A DNA stretch of 64,000 bases from Dictyobacter formicarum (GCF_016587435.1 NZ_BNJJ01000018.1:1-64000), one strand, 5' to 3'; shown: positions 17,505 to 27,342, counted from the first letter of the stretch. Notes: generated by a model from the letters alone, not told the origin. Translations and numbers: made by a program.

Positions 17505-19703
17505 ATGTCTTCCTGTCCCAATTGTCATCAACCTGTAGGAGGCGATGATGATATTTGCGAAAATTGTGGCGCTGTCCTCTCTTCGCTGCTCGTCCCTGCT
17601 TCCTTTGTGGCGGCGCCCATCGTGTCCCAGATGGGTAGCCACTCCAATCAGCCCTCATCTATAACCTGCCCCAATTGTCATCAACCACTACAACCAGGCG
17701 ATGATATCTGTGAGCAGTGCGGCATGGTGGTCGATGGGCAAGAAATGATGCCAACATCCGCACCGGCGCAGGCGGCTGCCGGTCAAGCTCTACCGGTCAG
17801 CCGGGAAGAAACCTGTCCCAATTGCGGGAACCGAAAAGCTTCTGGGGTTAAGTTCTGTGGGCGCTGTGGCTACAACTTCATAGGCGCCACTACCGGACCC
17901 GACAGCAGCCCTTCTGTAGAAGGATCAACCACAATCACCCCGGGTTTGCAGATTGGTAGCCTGCTCAATTCCAAATATAAAGTGGCTCGAACCATTGGCG
18001 CGGGTGGTATGGGAGCCGTCTACCTGGCTGAAGACCAGGTCTTAAAGCGCCAGGTGGTGATCAAAGCGCTGCTCAGTGAAGATGATCCAGACCTGGTTGA
18101 ACAAAGCGTCAAGGAACGTGAGTTCCTGGCTGCCGTCAAACATGCCAACATCGTTTCGATCTACGACTTTGTCACCGTCGGGACGCAAGGCTATATCGTG
18201 ATGGAGTACGTACATGGTAAAACGCTGGAAGATCTGCTGGAGGAGCGCGGAGAACCACTCGGCATAGAAGAAGCCATCGGCTATATTCTCGGGATTTTAC
18301 CTGCCTTCTCATATCTCGCCAAACTAGGGCTGGTCTATTGTGATTTTAAGCCCCAGAACGTGATGTTGGAGCAACTCAAAGACGGAACGAAGATAGTGAA
18401 ACTGATAGACCTGGGAACGGTCATCAAGTACGAGCCGCATCCAAAGGATGTCTACGGCACGCATGGCTTTTATGCGCCCGAAGCGGTCAAGACGCCCTCA
18501 TCAGCAACCGATCTCTACACCATTTGTCGAACGCTGGCCTACCTGGCAACACGCATGGACCTGGCCAATCCTATCTTCGGCATGCCATCCTCTGAGTACT
18601 ACCAAGTGTTCCGCGACTATCCTGGTCTCTACCGGCTATTGGTCAAAGGGACGAATGCCAGGGCCGCCCTGCGCTTTCAAAGCGCCGAAGAGTTGCGGGA
18701 TCAACTGACAGGAGTCTTGCGGCAAATTGTCAGCGGACGACCAGGGGTGCCCACTGGTTCACATATGTTTGTCGCGGGTATCCTGACGACAACGGGCAAG
18801 CTAGGATTACGCGGCGAGGCCATCCTGGACGAAACCGATAAGGCCATTGATATGTTGCACTATGGTGATCAGGCTTTAAGAGCCGGTAGCTACAGCAGTG
18901 CGCGCACCTTTTACCAGCAGGCTGTTAAGGTCAATCCCAACAGTGTGGATGCGCACCTGCGGCTGGCTGAAACAGCAATGGACCAGGGAGAGTACGCACT
19001 GGCATTGGCTGAAATCACGCAGGTACAGCGTCGATCTCCGGGACATTGGAAGGTGGCCTGGTACACCGGGCGGCTCCTGGAGGCGCAAGGGAAATATCAA
19101 GAAGCAGCCAATCAATATCGTGAACTGATGGCAGATTTACCAGGTGAGCTACCACCGCAACAGTCGCTGGCCCGCGTTTGTGCGTGTATGGGCGATACAG
19201 CTAGCGCGGTTGAGCTCTACACGGGTGTCTTAAAAGCTGACCCGGGAAATACCGAAGTGATCCTGGGGGTTACAGATGCGTTAATTCAGCTTCAACGCTG
19301 GAATGAAGCGGCGGTAATTTTGCGTGGAGTGAACGAAGCAGCAGCCAGGTATGTGGAAGCTCAATTGCTCCTATGCAAGCTCTACCTGCAACATATGGTT
19401 CCTTTGACCCCACAAAACGTGCAGAGCGCAGCTGAAGCCATTCAAGGGCTACGGGGACGTACCGAGGATCCACGCTACTATCTGATGCGTGGAGACATCT
19501 ATCGAGCGGCCTGGTTGATGGCCAAAAGCAAACGACTCTCCTCAAATATCAGTATTGCCGGTGCCTCCAGGACTGATCCACGTACCCTGGGCCAGATGGC
19601 AGAGGAGAGTTATAGCGAATACCTACGCCGTGAGCTCCATCCCGACCAGCGGGAAGCAGTGGTCCGACGTCGTTTTGAAGTAGCACCCTGGCGTTGGGTA
19701 TAA
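17505..19703 (+). CDS. PknG-like zinc-ribbon Ser/Thr kinase with TPR domain
   Basis: 732 residues, cytosolic. Three CxxC-CxxC zinc ribbons occupy residues 4-21, about 55-72 and about 105-122. A protein kinase domain (about 155-410) has the glycine loop GAGGMGAVYLAED, the ATP lysine in VVIKAL, a catalytic loop YCDFKPQN in place of HRDLKxxN, and DLG in place of DFG. Both changes, and YIVMEYVHGKTLEDL, match the PknG subfamily. TPR-like helices fill about 440-660. PknG itself has a rubredoxin-like metal site, kinase and TPR, so the order is the same with zinc ribbons as the redox or metal module. Start at 17505 has GGAGG 7 nt upstream. It heads a three-gene run with a VWA protein and a membrane sensor. 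Confidence 0.92.
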   Translation: MSSCPNCHQPVGGDDDICENCGAVLSSLLVPASFVAAPIVSQMGSHSNQPSSITCPNCHQPLQPGDDICEQCGMVVDGQEMMPTSAPAQAAAGQALPVSREETCPNCGNRKASGVKFCGRCGYNFIGATTGPDSSPSVEGSTTITPGLQIGSLLNSKYKVARTIGAGGMGAVYLAEDQVLKRQVVIKALLSEDDPDLVEQSVKEREFLAAVKHANIVSIYDFVTVGTQGYIVMEYVHGKTLEDLLEERGEPLGIEEAIGYILGILPAFSYLAKLGLVYCDFKPQNVMLEQLKDGTKIVKLIDLGTVIKYEPHPKDVYGTHGFYAPEAVKTPSSATDLYTICRTLAYLATRMDLANPIFGMPSSEYYQVFRDYPGLYRLLVKGTNARAALRFQSAEELRDQLTGVLRQIVSGRPGVPTGSHMFVAGILTTTGKLGLRGEAILDETDKAIDMLHYGDQALRAGSYSSARTFYQQAVKVNPNSVDAHLRLAETAMDQGEYALALAEITQVQRRSPGHWKVAWYTGRLLEAQGKYQEAANQYRELMADLPGELPPQQSLARVCACMGDTASAVELYTGVLKADPGNTEVILGVTDALIQLQRWNEAAVILRGVNEAAARYVEAQLLLCKLYLQHMVPLTPQNVQSAAEAIQGLRGRTEDPRYYLMRGDIYRAAWLMAKSKRLSSNISIAGASRTDPRTLGQMAEESYSEYLRRELHPDQREAVVRRRFEVAPWRWV

Positions 19704-19799
19704 AATTCTACGCTTATTCCTGAAGCATATTGAATCCCATTTTTATTATGAGAAATGCAGCAACACCACTTATCTCAAAGAAAGAAGCATGAAACAACC

Positions 19800-21062
19800 A
19801 TGTTTACCATCAATGCCTATCATAATCCCTTTCTGCGCGTCAATCAGACCTCGATGCAAGCGGTGATCTCGCTAAAAGTAGATGAGCAATTAGCGGTTGG
19901 CCCAACACCCCAGGCGTTGGCCATCGCCATGGATCGATCTGGATCAATGGATGGTGCCAAGATGAGCGCGGCCCGCGAGGGTGCGATAAAAACTGTCCAG
20001 GCTCTGGATGAGAGTATGGTATTTATGGTCGTCACCTTTAATGATTCTGGGAATGTCCTGTTTGGTCCAGCACTGGCCACCCCTGAGAATAAGAAGCAGG
20101 CTGTCACAGCTCTACAACGGGTGCGGGCCGCCAACGGAACGCGCATGAGCGCCGCCCTCAACCTGATTGCTGACAAACTCCAGCATGAACAATCACGAGC
20201 CCTCAAGATCCTCTTTTTAACCGATGGTAGGAATGAAGGAGAGACGCGGACACAATTAAACAAGGCTGTGGCCCGCTGCGCAGAGGCACATATCAGTATC
20301 AGCGCGTGGGGAGTTGGGACCGATTGGGATGCCGCCGAATTGCGTCATATTGCTGACGCCACACATGGCAGCGCGGATATTATACCCACGCCCGGGCAGG
20401 TTGAAGCTGCCTTTACGCAGACGTTCCGCGATATGCGCAAAACGGCTATCTCCAATGCACGACTCTTGCTCTGGACTCCCAATGGGGTACGCATCACACG
20501 CATAGAGCAGGTATATCCATCTATTGTGCAACTGGGATTAGAGCCTGATGCGAGCAATCCACGCCAGGTTGTGGCCTCGCTGGGTTCGTTTGCCGCCGGA
20601 GACCAGCGTGATTACTTGATCAATCTAGAGATGCCTGCTTATCCAGTTGGGCAGCAGTTTATGCTGATGCGACCCGCACTGCGCTTTCAAGCGGGAGGAA
20701 TGCAGGCGCTAGAAGAGAAAAGCGCGCGTAGTGGCTGGGTCTTTGTTCAGTGGACCGACAATGCAGCGCAGGCAGCGCAGATTGAGGAACATATCGCACA
20801 CTACACGAACCAGGAAGAATTGTCTCGCAGTATCAAAGAAGGACAGGAAGCCTTGGCGGCTGGTGATAGCGAAAAAGCCACTCGACTCCTGGGGCGGGCG
20901 CTAGAGATCAGCGAACGTACCAATAATGAGCGTATTACGCGCCTGCTCAACGATATCGTTGAACGCGACGCCAGGGGCACTATTCGTCTGAGTCAGCGTG
21001 CCGATGCAGTAGCGCGCAAGACACTGGCGATCAATACAGGCCGCACCTCAAAACTGAAATAG
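19800..21062 (+). CDS. von Willebrand factor type A domain protein
   Basis: 420 residues from the ATG at 19800; an upstream in-frame ATG at 19755 adds 15 poor residues. The VWA domain covers about residues 20-215. It has a complete MIDAS metal site: DRSGS at 45-49, a Thr in the NGTRM segment and TDGRNEG further on. After it come a beta-rich region and a helical C-terminus (EELSRSIKEGQEALAAGDSE) that looks TPR-like. No signal peptide or membrane segment, so it is probably cytosolic. It starts 97 bp after the kinase and ends 26 bp before the membrane sensor, all on one strand, so it is likely a scaffold or substrate in the kinase pathway. Metal-dependent protein binding is known of the family; the link to PknG is inferred from position. 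Confidence 0.9.
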   Translation: MFTINAYHNPFLRVNQTSMQAVISLKVDEQLAVGPTPQALAIAMDRSGSMDGAKMSAAREGAIKTVQALDESMVFMVVTFNDSGNVLFGPALATPENKKQAVTALQRVRAANGTRMSAALNLIADKLQHEQSRALKILFLTDGRNEGETRTQLNKAVARCAEAHISISAWGVGTDWDAAELRHIADATHGSADIIPTPGQVEAAFTQTFRDMRKTAISNARLLLWTPNGVRITRIEQVYPSIVQLGLEPDASNPRQVVASLGSFAAGDQRDYLINLEMPAYPVGQQFMLMRPALRFQAGGMQALEEKSARSGWVFVQWTDNAAQAAQIEEHIAHYTNQEELSRSIKEGQEALAAGDSEKATRLLGRALEISERTNNERITRLLNDIVERDARGTIRLSQRADAVARKTLAINTGRTSKLK

Positions 21063-21088
21063 GTGTAAGTGAAAGAAGAGACGTTCGT

Positions 21089-22702
21089 ATGGCTAAACAG
21101 ATAGGGAAACAGGTGGTCTCTAGCAGTCCTGCTCAGACCATTGCAGCCAGGTCACAATCATCGCCTCAGCTAGATGGTATGTGGCGGAAGTTGGGGCGGC
21201 AAGCCTATCAAACCCTCAAAGGACAATTTGTGTTGCTGGCTGCTGGCTGTATGCTGGTGGCCTTGATCCTATCGCTCTTGATTGCGCAACAATTTCGCCG
21301 GGCCAACGACGACCTTAACACCATCGTCAGCGGGAGTATCCCCAGTGTCAATGCGGCACAGGCGATTGCACAATATATTGGAGATATCGATGCGAAATCC
21401 GCCGACTACCTGGCAACGGCCTCGTTGAAAGAGACAGGTCCCTGTTCGGTTGTAGGTACAGGCAACACCACGATTGACGGCGGCACCCTGACTGTACATG
21501 ATTGCGACGCCAAAGATATCAATGCTGAACTCATCTTGATGAATCAGCAGATCTATCTGGCCGCGCACAATGTCACCTATTCCGGTGAGCAAACCGCCAT
21601 TGAGCGTATCATTGCCGGAGCTGAAGAATATAGCTCGAATGTTGCGATTATGCAGCATGAATTTAGTTTAGCGAAGAGCATGACAGATCCACAGGATGAA
21701 CACCTGGTCAGAGCCTATGCAGCTTATCAGGCCGCCGGGGATGTCCTGCATAGCAGAATTCAGCGCGTACCGCAACACAATGCAAATGGAACCTATGCGT
21801 TGGATGAGTCGAGCTTGCCCAATTGTAGGATTGGCTCGCGCAGTCTATCTCCAAATGAATGGGTCTTTGCGGGCATCGAAACCAATGTCGATTGTTTAAA
21901 TGCGATCAACAAGCAACATCTCGATGATGCCTACAGTAATGTCAGTGGCTCTCTTACAGGCGATGTGGTACTGGCAATTCTGCTCTGCCTGGCGTTCTGT
22001 GCCTTGCTGGCCTTTACCACCTGGCGTATGGCACGGATAACCCATCGCATCATCAATATGGGCCTCTCGCTGGCTCTGGTGATAGGGATCGTGTTTAGCC
22101 TGACCGTGGTGAGTAATTTCCTGAACTTCGCTGGTCGCCATGGAGCTTATGGGCAAATCGTACAGGATGACTATGATAGCATCTACTATGCTGCCCAGCT
22201 TAATCGTTATGCGACCAATGCCAATGCTGATGAGTCGCGCTGGTTAGTCGCTCTGACCTTTCATGATCAAGCCGGGGTTGCGCGTTGGCAAGCTGATTGG
22301 CAGACCAGCACTCAGCAGGTACAAACCCTGATTGATCGTGCCCAGGCTAATCGTACCTGGCCCGAGGAAGACCAACCTCTGCAGGACATGCATAATTGGT
22401 GGGCAAAATATTATGGTATTGATGGCTCGATTCGTAGTACTGCCCAGGTTACTGATGGCATAGCCAGCTCCACGCATTTGTTACAAGCGGAGAAGTTAAG
22501 TACTGGTGACTCCAATACTGCCTTTGGCAATTTTACCACCGCAGTCGATCACTTGCGGCAAGCCAACGATGGTCACTACAGCGCAACTCTCCAGGCTACC
22601 CAAATTACGCTGAACGTATACAGTTTGTTCAGCCTTGTCCTTTTCATCAGTCTGGGCATCCTGGCTGTCTGGGGAGTGATGTATCGCTTGAAAGATTTCT
22701 GA
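21089..22702 (+). CDS. Four-TM membrane protein with two extracytoplasmic sensor loops (GlnX-like)
   Basis: 537 residues. Four hydrophobic segments: about 47-67 (VLLAAGCMLVALILSLLIAQ), about 293-313, about 318-340 and about 510-530. This leaves two large external domains, about 70-290 and 340-510. Both are helical and each resembles the four-helix bundle of chemoreceptor sensor domains, so the protein looks like a duplicated sensor unit. There is no kinase or HAMP domain. Mycobacterial GlnX, which passes an amino-acid signal to PknG, has the same general plan. The gene follows the VWA gene by 26 bp and is followed by a strong terminator, so it closes the operon. The ligand is unknown, and no GlnH-like binding protein is next to it. 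Confidence 0.78.
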   Translation: MAKQIGKQVVSSSPAQTIAARSQSSPQLDGMWRKLGRQAYQTLKGQFVLLAAGCMLVALILSLLIAQQFRRANDDLNTIVSGSIPSVNAAQAIAQYIGDIDAKSADYLATASLKETGPCSVVGTGNTTIDGGTLTVHDCDAKDINAELILMNQQIYLAAHNVTYSGEQTAIERIIAGAEEYSSNVAIMQHEFSLAKSMTDPQDEHLVRAYAAYQAAGDVLHSRIQRVPQHNANGTYALDESSLPNCRIGSRSLSPNEWVFAGIETNVDCLNAINKQHLDDAYSNVSGSLTGDVVLAILLCLAFCALLAFTTWRMARITHRIINMGLSLALVIGIVFSLTVVSNFLNFAGRHGAYGQIVQDDYDSIYYAAQLNRYATNANADESRWLVALTFHDQAGVARWQADWQTSTQQVQTLIDRAQANRTWPEEDQPLQDMHNWWAKYYGIDGSIRSTAQVTDGIASSTHLLQAEKLSTGDSNTAFGNFTTAVDHLRQANDGHYSATLQATQITLNVYSLFSLVLFISLGILAVWGVMYRLKDF

Positions 22703-22750
22703 TTGAAAGATTTCTAAGATAGCTTGATCAGTGAAAAGGCCAATCGAAAT

Positions 22751-22803
22751 GGAAGAGTCAGCATCCGATCATAGAGATCGGATGCGCTCTTCCTTCTCTT
22801 TTT
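22751..22803 (+). terminator. Rho-independent terminator of the kinase operon
   Basis: Very strong hairpin: GCATCCGATC (22761-22770) pairs with GATCGGATGC (22776-22785) around a 5-nt loop. The stem is extended by GGAAGAG (22751) with CTCTTCC (22787-22793), followed by a pyrimidine run ending in six T. It lies 48 bp after the sensor stop codon. Confidence 0.88.
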
Positions 22804-22997
22804 TACTGATTTTGTGGTATTTTGTTGACAGAAAATGTTCAATAAGGCTTTTAAGTGTATTTTTGATGTCATTTGCCTTTAAAAATGGCTCATACATAAC
22901 CTTGGTGAAGGATGAGTTTATGGGAAGAGGACTGCATCTTCCTAACGCTCAGAAAAACAGCTGCCTGGCCATTATTGATGAGCCTATCACCAAAGTT

Positions 22998-24761
22998 GAT
23001 ACCGGTGGCGAAGTCGAAACCCCCATCCTATGCAGCTGACTGCATCACCTTCTTAAAGGGAGAAGTCCGCGTCTGAGCAGGCGCTTCTCCCCGGAGCCAA
23101 CTCATCAGGTGAACAATATTGATTGCGGTAGCGATGGCGACATGACTAAGATGTGTTTTGGGAAGGCCAAAATAGCGCGAACGCCGCAAACCCATCGTGC
23201 GCGTTCCTTGAGAGTGGGTTCCTTCAATCCCTGCCCGATGGCGATAGCTCTCCTTGAATGCATCTGTGCTCTCACGGTTGCGTGCAGCAAGCAAGGCCTG
23301 CATCCTCTCCGGAGGCTGCAACGTCAAGGTACGCCGTGTTTGCCCGGTGCAGGAGGTGCGACCGGGACAGACCTTACAATCGGTCTGGGAAAACTTGATT
23401 TTGATGACAGGGTGGCCTTTACCATCCTGAGCAGGTGTCCAGCTTGAGCTGATCTGACCGTGAGGGCAGGTCACAGTTCGTGCTTGCCAATCAATGCAGA
23501 AGTGCGTGACATCATACTCGGTATCGGCTTGCCACCAATAATTGTGACGAACCGGACCAAGGAGGTCCACTCCATATTGGTGCTGACTTTGTAGGAGATT
23601 GGCTGCATCGACATAGCCTGCATCCACCAGGTGTTGATCAGGGAGGAGGTGTTTGTCTGCGAGACCGGCCTGGATTGCAGGAAGGACTTGTTCGTCATTG
23701 ATGCCAGCACGAGTGGTTTCCACGTGGGTAATCAGTTGCGGTGCCTCTTCGTCGCAGGTCTCACTGAAATGCGCCTTGTAGCCCACCCACAACGTGCTCC
23801 TTTTCTTGCCGTAGCGGGCATCGAGCTCATAGGGGGAGTTGATCAGTTGAGCTGCTGGCAGAGCAGGCTCAACGCGCTATTGCCCGCCTTGCTCTCTTGG
23901 CTCAAATTGCTGCTCCCAGATGATACGCAGCGTAGTGACGGCGGGCAGCGTTTTCATCCAGTCTGCGGTGCTAGCTGCATCTACTGCTTGCAGAAGCGTC
24001 CACCCATCGGCTCCCACCTGATTGGCATACTGTGTGCGTTCGTCCTCACCTTGGGGCAAGCGTTCATGTTCCAGCCTCTCCCCATAGCGTTCCACCCACT
24101 CGGCAGGCACGTAAGCGCGTACCCACGCCGGGGCCACCTCCGCCAGGACGTTTAACGCATAGACCATGGTCTGCGCCACGCACAGCACGCGGTTGAGTGC
24201 GCGGATCTTCGCCAGGATATGGGTGGAATCGGTGCGTTGCCGCCCGCGAGCTTTGAGCCATCCACCTTCCCGGCACCGCTCTAAGAGCAGATCTAACAAA
24301 CGCTCTTCCGCATTGCCTTGAACGAGGCGTGAGCGAAATTCGGAGAGCACCGTATGATGAAAGCCAGGATCGGTGAGGTCCAGGCTGAGGGTATACTTCC
24401 AATCCAACCGGCTTCGTACCGCGTCTGCAGCTTGCCGATCCGTGAGATGCTCCATGAATTGCAGCACCGTGATGAACGCCAAACGCCATGGGGCCTCGGC
24501 AGGCTGACCATGCGTGGGAAACAGGTCAGCAAATGCTTCATCAACATACATCGTTCCCACCGTGTCGCGCAACTGCATCAGGACATTACCACGGGGAAAG
24601 ATGGCACGTACGACACGGGCGGTTTCTTCAGGAACCGGAGGAATGGGTAGCACTTTGAGTGACATAGATGACCTCCTCATTGGGTACGCAACAACGCATT
24701 CATCACCTCCATGCTACTAGATGAGGTCCAGTTGCTCCGTTTTGACTTCGCCACCGGTATC
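22998..24761 (-). mobile_element. IS1182-family insertion sequence, frameshifted
   Basis: 1764 bp with inverted ends GATACCGGTGGCGAAGTC and the direct repeat AAAGTT on both sides (22992-22997 and 24762-24767). The target resembles that of the IS1182 at 12078. Confidence 0.88.
23028..24665 (-). pseudogene. IS1182-family transposase, one frameshift
   Basis: The first 262 residues read from 24665 (MSLKVLPIPPVPEETARVVR) to a stop at 23877. The catalytic remainder (MWVGYKAHFSETCDEEAPQL, LVDAGYVDAANLL, HRAGIEGTHSQGTRTMGLRR) reads in another frame from about 23870 to 23028. About 40% of the residues line up by eye with the intact IS1182 at 12102. One frameshift near 23870-23880 separates the two halves. 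Confidence 0.88.
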
Positions 24762-24885
24762 AAAGTTGTGTATGAGCCACCAAGCAAAATGATTTACACA
24801 ATCATGGAATCATTGGTCCGCTGGGTGGAACGAAAGAAAACCGGAGAGGCATCTTGCGTCCACATGCTTCTCGATGCTGATCCCA

Positions 24886-24927
24886 GCGTGTCTCACCTCT
24901 GTTCTCGTCAACAGAGGTGAGACACGC
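24886..24927 (-). terminator. Long perfect hairpin, likely terminator
   Basis: GCGTGTCTCACCTCTGTT (24886-24903) and its exact complement (24910-24927) form an 18-bp stem with a 6-nt loop. It lies just downstream of the leftward NmrA-type gene. There is no T-run on either side, so factor-independent termination is not certain. Confidence 0.6.
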
Positions 24928-24949
24928 GTTCAATGGTCATGCAGACGAC

Positions 24950-25816
24950 TCATTCAATTGCCTCTCGATGTTTTCTGATATATGCCTCAAGGTCCATTGG
25001 CGGTTGGCCCGTAATGTGCTCGATCACTTCATCTGTGCCAGAGAACATGCCTGCTGCATGGTCTTTCGCAGCTTCAATGATATGCTGTGCAAAGAAGGGC
25101 CGGCCCCTCTTCACCAATTGCTCGTGATACTCTTCAAGTGATATTTTTTCGTATTTGATTTTATATCCCAAGATCTGCGAAATCTTCTCGAATGCTTCGG
25201 CGTAGGTGTACTCTTTGGGACCAAACAGGCGGTAGGTTTTCCCTGTATGCGCTGATGGATGCTCTAAAATGCTTGCGATGAGACATGCTTGATCCTCCGC
25301 TGCGATGGGAGCGTGCTTGCTTTCGCCAAACGGCAATTGCACAAGACCGTCTTTGATATTTTGCGCATAGTAGAGAAACCATTCGGCAAAAAACGTCGGT
25401 CGCAGATGGGTGACAGCAAGGCCAGACCAATCAAACACTCGTTCTGCCATCCAGTGATTGAACGCCGCGTGACTCTTCGCCTCGCGTCTTGCTTGGATTT
25501 GCGACATATTCACGATGGCTGGCACGGCTGCCTCTTTCGCGGCTTGTGCGAAGTAGGCGGTTGCCTCGATGAGGCCGGGAGCAATTGGATACACGAAGTA
25601 GGCTCCCCAGACGCCTTCGAGCGCGGGCCGAATCGTGGTGAAATCGAGCAAATCTCCCACGGCGATCTCGACGCCTTGTTTTTCTAATTGTGCACTTCGT
25701 TCGTCGTACTTATGAACGAATGCCCTTACTTGATGGCCTCGTTCAAGAAGCAATTCGATCGTTTTCCCGCCGGTTGCTCCTGTTGCTCCTGTAATCAAAA
25801 AGCGTTTTGAACTCAT
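24950..25816 (-). CDS. NmrA-like NAD(P)-binding oxidoreductase
   Basis: 288 residues, predicted cytosolic. Rossmann motif GATGATGGKTIELLLERGHQ at the N-terminus, then KQGVEIAVGDLLD, the usual NmrA/SDR_a5 pattern. The central part (VNMSQIQARREAKSHAAFNH) lacks a clear YxxxK pair, as is common in this atypical group, which covers quinone reductases and redox sensors. The ATG at 25816 (spacing 6 from GGAGG) is preferred to the adjacent one at 25819. It is a single gene ending before the hairpin at 24886. Confidence 0.88.
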   Translation of the reverse strand: MSSKRFLITGATGATGGKTIELLLERGHQVRAFVHKYDERSAQLEKQGVEIAVGDLLDFTTIRPALEGVWGAYFVYPIAPGLIEATAYFAQAAKEAAVPAIVNMSQIQARREAKSHAAFNHWMAERVFDWSGLAVTHLRPTFFAEWFLYYAQNIKDGLVQLPFGESKHAPIAAEDQACLIASILEHPSAHTGKTYRLFGPKEYTYAEAFEKISQILGYKIKYEKISLEEYHEQLVKRGRPFFAQHIIEAAKDHAAGMFSGTDEVIEHITGQPPMDLEAYIRKHREAIE

Positions 25817-26129
25817 CATGTTCCTCCATACTGATTCTATGTGCTTCTCCATATCGTTCAGAGCACAGCTATAGCCGATGACCGGCACTCCCTCGGTGTG
25901 ACTGAAATCAAGCTCAGGGCACGCACAAAATCCATATGCTCATACACAGACGTACTGCTGCCGGCTGGTTCGAGGCGAGGACCGTGTGTTTAATCGTGAT
26001 CTGTTTGCGAAACCCCATCTTTTTCACTTCCTTTGAGCACCAGGGTTGTGGGAGAACGCTTTTTCTGCGCCAGGATCAGCCTTTGCTCCTGAGACGAGCA
26101 GTTCAGCAACCGATTGGAGCAGCGTTGCC
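25817..26129. other. Intergenic region, no gene seen
   Basis: Promoter region of the NmrA-type gene followed by sequence without a supported frame, up to the left end of the MITE-like repeat. Confidence 0.4.
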
Positions 26130-26342
26130 TGTAAATTTGCGAATGCGCGTGGGCGGATTGTTAAGAATTTTGATAATTAAATGGGAAAGCAAGCAATCAA
26201 CCTGAATCGGCGCGACACGAGAGATCTCTTCACTACGCTTCGATGGGAGAGCAAAAATTTTGTACGTCTTTTGCCCGTTCTACCGCCTATTTAATTGGAA
26301 AGATTTGGTCAGAATCCGCCCACGTGCATTCGCAAATTTACA
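26130..26342. mobile_element. MITE-like element with 30-bp inverted ends
   Basis: A 213-bp segment bounded by near-perfect 30-bp inverted repeats beginning TGTAAATTTGCGAATGCGCG (26130-26159) and ending at 26342. The arms differ at one base (GCGCGT versus GCACGT). There is no coding capacity inside. No target duplication was found. The right end lies 19 bp past the stop codon of the neighbouring SDR gene. Confidence 0.65.
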
Positions 26343-26360
26343 CAAAAAGGAGCGTGTGGC

Positions 26361-27266
26361 TCACTTCTTCAACTTCTGTTTCTCTCCCTTTGGTGTGAGG
26401 GTCGTCAGGGGGAGATCGAGCGCCTCGAAAAAGGATCGGGTCGCCTGTGTGACGGCCTCGTTTATCGCCTGGGGAGCCTGCCGTTGGGCAACCGGCGCAA
26501 CAACGGTGTGCAATGGCCGCTCCCCCGCTGGTTGGGCGATGACTCTGGCCACCGCGTCGGCCACCTCCTGGGGATCGGGAGGCGTGGCGGATCGGTTCTC
26601 TGCGTAAAACGCCGTCGTAAACGCATCCATAGCAGCCTGATAAAGGGCAGTCCGTCCGGTATCTGCCGCGCTCTGATGTTTCGCCGCAATTGGGGTCGGG
26701 TAGGTTCCAGGCTCAATAATGGCGGCGTCGATGCCAAAGGGTGCCAGTTCATAGCGATACGACTCGGTGAGTGCCTCCAGGGCAAACTTTGTCGCTCCAT
26801 AGAGGCCCAGAAAAGGCAAGGCCAGACGCCCGCCAATGGACCCAATTTGCAGCAGCAACCCACTGCCGAGCCTGCGCATGTGTGGCAGAGCTGCCCGGTT
26901 CACCCGCAACACGCTAAAAACATTGGTATCGAATTGCTGCTGGGCTTGTTCCAGGGTGAATGCTTCCAGTGGACCACTATACGATGTTCCGGCATTGTTG
27001 ACCACCACGTCAAGACGACCCGTGATCCCTACAAGAGATGCGATTGCCTGCTCCACGGAAGCGTCGTCAGTGATATCGATTTCGATGATATGCATTGCCA
27101 GCTGTTCTCGTTGCGCCAGAGCGCGTAGTTCTTCTGCCGTAGGGGCATTTTTCCCCGCCACAGCACGCATGCCCGCAAAAACGGTGTATCCCTGGCGTGC
27201 TAGGGTTTCAACGATCAGACGACCAAAGCCACTGCTACTGCCAGTGACAAGTATTGTTTGCGCCAT
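26361..27266 (-). CDS. Classical short-chain dehydrogenase
   Basis: 301 residues, cytosolic. It shows TGSSSGFG cofactor motif at the N-terminus, the NNAG motif, the catalytic Ser in QIGSIGGRL and YGATK as the YxxxK pair, then the usual IEPGTYPTP loop. Start at 27266 begins with the first strand and has GGAAAC upstream; a 20-residue extension is possible. It starts 76 bp downstream of a SnoaL-like gene on the same strand and is probably transcribed with it. Substrate not predictable. Confidence 0.92.
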   Translation of the reverse strand: MAQTILVTGSSSGFGRLIVETLARQGYTVFAGMRAVAGKNAPTAEELRALAQREQLAMHIIEIDITDDASVEQAIASLVGITGRLDVVVNNAGTSYSGPLEAFTLEQAQQQFDTNVFSVLRVNRAALPHMRRLGSGLLLQIGSIGGRLALPFLGLYGATKFALEALTESYRYELAPFGIDAAIIEPGTYPTPIAAKHQSAADTGRTALYQAAMDAFTTAFYAENRSATPPDPQEVADAVARVIAQPAGERPLHTVVAPVAQRQAPQAINEAVTQATRSFFEALDLPLTTLTPKGEKQKLKK

Positions 27267-27342
27267 CGGTATGTTTCCTTTCTTCTCAAAATGACATGAC
27301 CGGCAGTCATGTCTTGGCGTTGCCACCGCTCACTCCCTGGCA

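Noticed and set aside
26295..27128. 277-residue plus-strand frame
   Set aside because: Antisense to the classical SDR gene, which has all its catalytic motifs.
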